Under the pieces are notes generated by a model. It was not told the DNA's origin, searched no databases, and worked only from the letters and a program-made list of their open reading frames with translations. A stretch of 64,000 nt of DNA from Gonapodya prolifera JEL478 (lineage: Eukaryota; Monoblepharomycota; Monoblepharidomycetes; Monoblepharidales; Gonapodyaceae), in the NCBI GenBank assembly GCA_001574975.1, contig KQ965735.1, positions 805,479-869,478 of the forward strand. Direction: 5' to 3'. Below are positions 58,930 through 64,000 of the stretch, in pieces; the first letter of the stretch is position 1; each line of letters begins with the position of its first letter. The position numbers and the translations under genes are program-made.

Positions 58930-60888
58930 CGTCGATGCGCTGGACGATCCAGTCCCGTGTCAATGAAACAATAGGATCAATCGTGTCGTCGAATCCTCAT
59001 CCGAGCACTCCGAGGCAGGCCGAGTGAGCGTCCGCCAGCTGGAGAAACTCCAGTCAGCGTGGGTGAGAGAGTCAAGGGGACGCACAGTTTTGCGGTGGAG
59101 AAACACGTCTGGGAACGGGAGCGTGCGACAGGTAGAGTCCGTGGAGAGCCGAACGTCGTGAATGCTTCAAGGGAGGCCCCGCTCTCCACCGTGATGGTTG
59201 ACAGACTGGAGGCGGGACCTCGCAAGAAGAAAACAACGGCCATTCTACAGTGGCTACCTCATAAACGCCACACTATCATTTTATCACGTAGCAGCAGCGT
59301 TGTGGAGTTGTATCTTTTCATGTGACATACAGTTGGATATTCTTACGGGAATATTCGCAGAGTGGGTGGGGTTGGCTACGGATTCTCCCACGAGAGCTGT
59401 GACGTCAGTCTGACTCCTCGATGAAAACAACTCCCTGAAGTGAACTGCAACAATTCATACAATATTCCATCAACCTGTTGGCTTACTGAGAAGTGTCCGA
59501 TCTTCGTTGTCTAGACCGGAAAACCAGATATGGGATATTGACAGGTGCCACTACCCGATCTTTGCACAAAACTCACAAGTCTGAACTATCCACCGAAATT
59601 TGTATTCCGGGGTCTCAAAAGTGTAAAAGCGAGAGAATATTTGAAAGGGGTAAAGTGTGGTGCTACTGTGGGTGAGTCAAAGCAGTGACCCAATCGGTTG
59701 TGCAGGTGAACGCGTTTTGGCGTTTTCTTTCCAATCCACTTAACACCCAGTATACCCAGTTCCCCCAGCGCGCAAATGCGAACGTCGTTGAGACGGTGGA
59801 CTGCAGTTCCTTCCGACAGGTTTCTGATTCTCCCGGTCGACCGCCTCCCCCTCCCAGCGCCGCACCCCACTCGGCTCTCCAAAGGTTCTTTCTTGGAGAC
59901 ACAACCCTCCATGGCGATGCAATAAGAGGCGTGCGCCCGAGGTGAAACCGGTCAGGAGCCGGTGGATTATGCGATCTTCCTGGGCACCTACGTTCGAGGA
60001 CGTAGGAAAGCCAGGTTGGGACCCCTCGGTTGGCACGTCCATGCCTTGTCGTCGTCCACAGTGTGGACAAGAGGCTATCCCCTTCAAGAGTTCCTGCTGT
60101 AGGGAGAGAGGACCTCATCGAGTCTGGATAACTCCACTCCAAAGCTGGCGTCTCTTTGTATGGACGAATAGAGACGAGCACATCTGTGTTATCTCTCTTT
60201 AGATGCGAGGACGTCATTCTGTGAGTTTCGTGGGTCCTTGACGGAGTGTGGGAGGAGATTTTCTTCATTGACTGATGACTTTTTGCTCTTCGCTTCACAT
60301 AGATATCCGTACGAATGTGTTGTGCCTTGCACTCTTCCGACTTCAAGCAATACTTTATGGTCGGTCGCATCAGTCTCTTGGATACTTTTGGGGGGGTGAC
60401 TTAATCACCTCGGTTGCGGTGTTCTACAAGAGTACCACCATCAACTTGGGGGCTTTCCCATGAAACTCCATCAGGTAGAACGGTCGCTCATGGAGTTTTT
60501 TTGCGCGGTAAGAGGGATGTGTCCCGTCAGTGGAACTTTGCAATGGCCGGGTCTACAACAGTGCACTGTGTGCTATCGAGGTTCTAAAAAGTCATACTTG
60601 TATGTTGGGTGAATTACATTGAAGTTGTGAAATCCAACTCAGTTGTGTCCCCAGTGGTTTTTGTGCAAGACAGGAAAAGGACAATCTTGACAATTGATGG
60701 AGATCTCCAACCCGTCACAGCCTTTTCGCGGTTCACGTCGGTCGAAAGTGAGGGTATCTATTCAGCCACACGAGTCTATCTGTACAGTGCTGCGAAAGAA
60801 TACAGACAGCGTCATCAACCCGATGAGCGGGCAAAGGGAGTGTGACCGCAGCCTGGTCTTCACCTCCACGTCCACGTCACAGTCTCCA
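58930..60888. other. Region without a supported gene
   Basis: This holds a 235-codon minus-strand ORF (59663-60370) with no family features, biased Arg/Thr/Ser composition and no splice support, and an 88-codon minus-strand ORF at 58977-59243 that could be upstream sequence of the Pro-rich exons. Neither is called. The last 300 bp are the upstream region of the TMEM242-like gene. Confidence 0.35.
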
Positions 60889-62057
60889 ATGCCAGAAGTC
60901 CTGACGTCCACGCCGCATCTGTCCGCGTCTCCATCCGCCTCCTCCTCCGCATCATCCCCGCGCTACGACGACTCGCCATCCCAGCGATCCGTCGCATCCG
61001 CGCTCAACGACTTCGAACGCGCAGCCGACGACGACGCGGCCGCATCGATCTCCTCTTCCTCTCCTCTCTCCACAACTTCATCAAACGACTACAACAGGTA
61101 CATCCTCGCGGCAGCGTCGGCAGGGTCCGTGGGTGCGTTCGCCTGGACAGTGAGGAGGAATCTCAGGAGAGATGCCGCGGGGCAGGCCGTCGACCCATAC
61201 TTAGCTGCGCAAGCCGCGTCCGGTGGGCCGCTGCGGAATCCCAAGCTTGTTGTCTACACCTACGCGGGAGGGGCCTTCGCAACTGCGACGGCACTCGTTG
61301 GACTCGGTGCCTTTGCGCTGCTCACGGGATTGAGCAGTTATTTCGGTGTGAATTCGGTGAGTTCGGATGGTGCGGGGTGGGGACCGGGGGTTGCTTTGCT
61401 GGTTGCGGTGATGGGACACTTGTGGGAATATTGGAAAGCACCGGAGGAAAGACGTGTCTGTGGAACCGAAATTGTAATGACCAATGGAATTCACGACGAA
61501 AGATGGAAAATGATCGTTAATTTTAAAGCGAAGAACCGGGGTCGGGACAGACCACGAAACGGCAAGCGCACGAAGGGGAATGGACAATGACCATTGAATG
61601 GAAACCACGCGGATCACCCTTTCACCGCACAGAATACGATTAGCCCGCGGAATGGAAAGCACAAGAGCGGGTCGGGACAGACTGCGGAACCGAAAGCGAA
61701 GAAAATGGAAACCACGGATCAACATCCCGCAGAAGTCGGTCGACTCACGTGTCCCTTCCACACCCCCAACAACTCCAGTGGTCATCCCTACACGCCGCCC
61801 TCCGCGCTTCATTCCAACGCACATTCCCCTCGCTCGTCGTCACGCCCGGGCCCGAACCCTCGCTCTCGCGAGACCCGGCGTGGCGCGAGCTCGTCGAGGA
61901 GGTCCGCGCCGAGGTCGGGAGGGCTGATGCGGCGGGCGCCGAGGGGCAGGGGCAGGGACAGGGGCTGGATGGGGACGGGGGAGGGAAGACGGATGGGTGG
62001 GCTGGGGCGTTGAGGAGGGCGGGAGAGGGCGCGTTGGGGGGACAGGGGTTGCGATAG
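60889..62057 (+). CDS. Two-span membrane protein, TMEM242-like
   Basis: Exons 60889-61356 and 61779-62057 join in phase to 248 aa. After a Ser-rich, acidic N-terminus come two hydrophobic segments, around residues 65-85 (ILAAASAGSVGAFAWTV) and 110-140 (AGGAFATATALVGLGAFALL), followed by SSYFGVNS and then WSSLHAALRASFQRTFP. This order, two spans then a GV-x-S turn and a short amphipathic helix, is what TMEM242 (a small inner-mitochondrial-membrane assembly factor in animals) shows. The tail is Gly/Asp-rich. The intron is 422 bp, long for this window; reading through the first donor gives an alternative 234-residue form ending at 61590. Upstream in-frame ATGs exist (60694, 60823), but MPEVLTSTPHLSAS at 60889 has the cleaner start. 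Family assignment is by eye. Confidence 0.6.
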
Positions 62058-62142
62058 GATGGTGTGGGAGGAGACTGGGGTTAGAAAGAGGATGGAGTTG
62101 GGTGGTGGACTGGGTGGGACGGGGCAGGTGGAAGGGATGGAC

Positions 62143-62240
62143 TGTTGTTGGGGAGGACTGTCGGCCGCGAAAATAGGTGGAACGAATTGTGTGTTGTTGG
62201 GGAGGACTTTTGCCCACGAAAATGGGTGGAACGGATGGAT
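62143..62240. repeat. Two-unit 49-bp tandem repeat
   Basis: TGTTGTTGGGGAGGACT begins at 62143 and again at 62192, each followed by a related GCGAAAAT/ACGAAAAT plus GGTGGAACG block. The repeat is non-coding and lies between the TMEM242-like gene and the 3' end of the dehydrogenase gene. Confidence 0.8.
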
Positions 62241-62616
62241 GTTGATAGGGAAGGAGAGGAGTGCGGTATGACCCAGACGTGCTTGGGCTCGTCGTTCGAC
62301 AGGATGTGGCCGAATTCTCACCGCTGACGGGGCGGGTCGTCTGTATGTAGCTCGCTGTGTTAAATGCGAATGCGGATATTCTGTGCCATTGAAGATGCCT
62401 CGCGCCACGCTGGTCCAGGTCGGAGAAGTTCGGAAAAGCGTGGCAACTCGTCGTGTTGCGTTGGTCCTACGCAATGTGGATGTCGAAAACACGAGTGTCT
62501 ATTTTTTCCAAATTATGATGCAGAAACAATCTTTGCAAAAACAAAGCCCTTCCTTTCTCCCTTCCTCTCTCTTATCCCGTCGCCCACGACCCCCGCTCCC
62601 CGCGGCTACCACCACA
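62241..62616. other. Convergent intergenic region
   Basis: This is the 3' flank of the leftward dehydrogenase-like gene. Short ORFs only; nothing recognised. Confidence 0.35.
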
Positions 62617-63943
62617 TCACACCCCCGTGACCGTCCTCAAATACGCCCACACCCTCTCCGCCACCTCCTTCGTCCTGCCCTCCTCCTTGCTCCACTTACT
62701 CCCCTCCACGACTTTCACGTCCACCTTTTGCACGAGCGCGCCGTTGGGGAGCGTGCCGTCGGGGTTCGTCAGTGCGTACACTGCGGTGCGCGCGTACGTT
62801 TCGGGAGTCGAGGCGCCTAGGAAGGGGATGTAAGGGAGGATGGGGCGGTAGCTAGTGTGGGGGGTGAGAGGAAGGTTGGGCGTGGGTTTTGGGAGTGAAA
62901 AGGGTGAAGTGGAGAGAAGGAAGTGAGGGTTATGGGAGCTTACAGGTTGTAAAGGAAGGGAAGGGGGAAGGGCATGTTGTTGTTCTCAGGGCCATTCGTC
63001 ATGACCAGTCCTAAGCCCACGCCAAGTCGGATCAGCGGGGTCAGCAACGGGGGTCAGACTGTCATTCCATTATCCTCTGAGCACCGCACCAACGCCAACT
63101 CACCCGGAAACGCATGCAAGTACCGCACACCACCCTCGCCTTCCCTCCTCGCCCACTCCTTCGCTACCACGTCGTTGACCTGGGACGCGATATTGGCCGC
63201 CGCCAGTGTCCCGAACGCACCGGGTTTTTGCAGTTGGAGGTCGTCAAGGTCGGGTGCGCGGAACCCGTTCCCGGCACCGGAGATGTTGAGCACAGTGCCC
63301 CGCGGAACCGCACGGTTGAGGTAGGGGTGGAGGAGACTGGGGATGGCGAAGCTTTTGGGGGAAACGGCGGGATGAATTGCGGGGACGACGGTGTCAAGAC
63401 GGGAGCTCCTGGAACAAAAAACACCCCGCATGAAATACGTCCCAACGTACCGGGAGGCAACGTTGGTCATGAACGCGGTCTCGTTGCCCTCCTTTGTCAA
63501 TTTCGCACCCCTGAACGCCAACCCCCCCGCGCACAGCACGAGGTAGTGCAGCCCGGCCCGGTCCACCGCACCACCGTTCATCCGGGGTACTTCTTCAGCG
63601 ATACGGCGGCATTCGGAGACCAGCGACGTGTCGGCGGACAGGAACTCGATCTTCTGCCCGCGATCTTGGTTCGCCGACGCCGCGCGGATGACCTCGTCCG
63701 CCCGGGCGGGGTTGCGGCCTGTGATGACCACGTTGGATCCTGGCGGTGGCCGTCGCGGCGGGCGGGGGGGCGGGGAAACGTCAGGGTACGTCACGATCCA
63801 AATGCGACGACTGACGCACCCTTGGAGTGCAGCAGCAGCGCGACCGACGCTCCGATGCCTTGCGTGCCACCGACGACGACGGCGTTGCGGCCTGTGAGGT
63901 CGAGTGTGCCCGTGGCGCCTGCGATGTGCGAGAGGGTTGTCAT
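62617..63943 (-). CDS. Short-chain dehydrogenase/reductase-like protein
   Basis: Rossmann-fold NAD(P)-binding protein. Exons 63943-63820, 63739-63104, 63010-62944 and 62851-62617 give 353 aa in phase. LDLTGRNAVVVGGTQGIGASVALLL is the beta-alpha-beta cofactor unit with its TQGIG loop (a T-G-x3-G-x-G variant), completed by SNVVITGRNPARADE after intron 1. LSADTSLVSECRRIA, YLVLCAGGLAFRG (NAG-like) and FMTNVASRYVGTYFM follow. VLNISGAGNGF has the usual catalytic Ser, but the Tyr-x3-Lys that should come about 12 residues later is missing (GAFGTLAAANIASQV lies there). It may be an atypical SDR that uses another proton donor, or a non-catalytic one. A longer start is possible at an ATG at 63997. The C-terminal helical part (YRPILPYIPFLGAST) fits fungal SDRs of about 330-350 aa. 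Confidence 0.85.
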
Positions 63944-64000
63944 GTATTTGCTGATGTGAGCAAGTGAGGGTGACGGACAAACTTTCAACATTATCACCCA

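Noticed and set aside
59663-60370. 235-codon minus-strand ORF
   Set aside because: Composition is unlike neighbouring genes, there is no domain or splice continuation, and several frames are open here. It could be a gene, but nothing supports it.
1-63999. Mobile elements, virus-derived genes, CRISPR arrays, rRNA
   Set aside because: No reverse transcriptase, integrase, transposase, capsid, repeat-spacer array or rRNA signature was recognised in any frame I examined.

Overview
The window is eukaryotic nuclear DNA, almost certainly from a fungus. The evidence is a fused NADH-type glutamate synthase, an Erg27-like 3-keto-steroid reductase, fungal-type CAX and PiT transporters, an Scp160-like vigilin, glycogen synthase and a Sno/Pdx2 glutaminase. 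Genes are compact and intron-dense: many introns are 50-70 bp, GTGAGT is the favoured donor, and one gene has 16 exons. An early-diverging (chytrid-like) or intron-rich basidiomycete-like fungus would fit; the sequence alone does not let me choose. I saw no viral or LTR element, LINE, rRNA, tRNA or CRISPR array. All gene models below were spliced by hand with phase checked at each junction, except where stated.

Layout. 1-10.7 kb: a zinc-finger-like protein running off the left edge (-), a 16-exon glycosyltransferase carrying an unexpected papain-fold-like N-terminus (+), and an unrecognised membrane-anchored P-loop-like protein (+). 10.7-20.0 kb is the disturbed accessory stretch: two intact aldo-keto reductase paralogs in inverted orientation, three fragments of a glycogen synthase gene, a 29-bp poly-G tract and two weak orphan genes. 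20.0-32.9 kb: intact glycogen synthase (-), Erg27-like reductase (+), CAX Ca2+/H+ exchanger (+), PiT phosphate symporter (-), a coiled-coil protein (+) and mitochondrial ribosomal protein uL1m (-). 32.9-45.4 kb: Mediator subunit 6, vigilin, a glutathione S-transferase (-), a basic Ser/Pro-rich nuclear-type protein and a WD40 protein. 46.5-53.7 kb: complete GLT1 glutamate synthase (15 exons, 2118 aa). 54.6-63.9 kb: the PLP synthase glutaminase subunit (-), an exonuclease-like gene and Pro-rich exons (-, models incomplete), a TMEM242-like membrane protein (+) and a short-chain dehydrogenase-like protein (-).

Most genes are housekeeping and unlinked in function. There is a loose nitrogen theme (GLT1 makes glutamate; the Pdx2-type subunit uses glutamine as its ammonia donor) and a sterol theme (Erg27-like reductase; sterol/lipid glucosyltransferase), but nothing shows that either is a cluster. 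The most unusual items are the domain combination in the glycosyltransferase, 5- and 7-nt microexons, the degenerate P-loop protein, and the duplicated aldo-keto reductase/glycogen synthase segment with an apparent gene-conversion tract.
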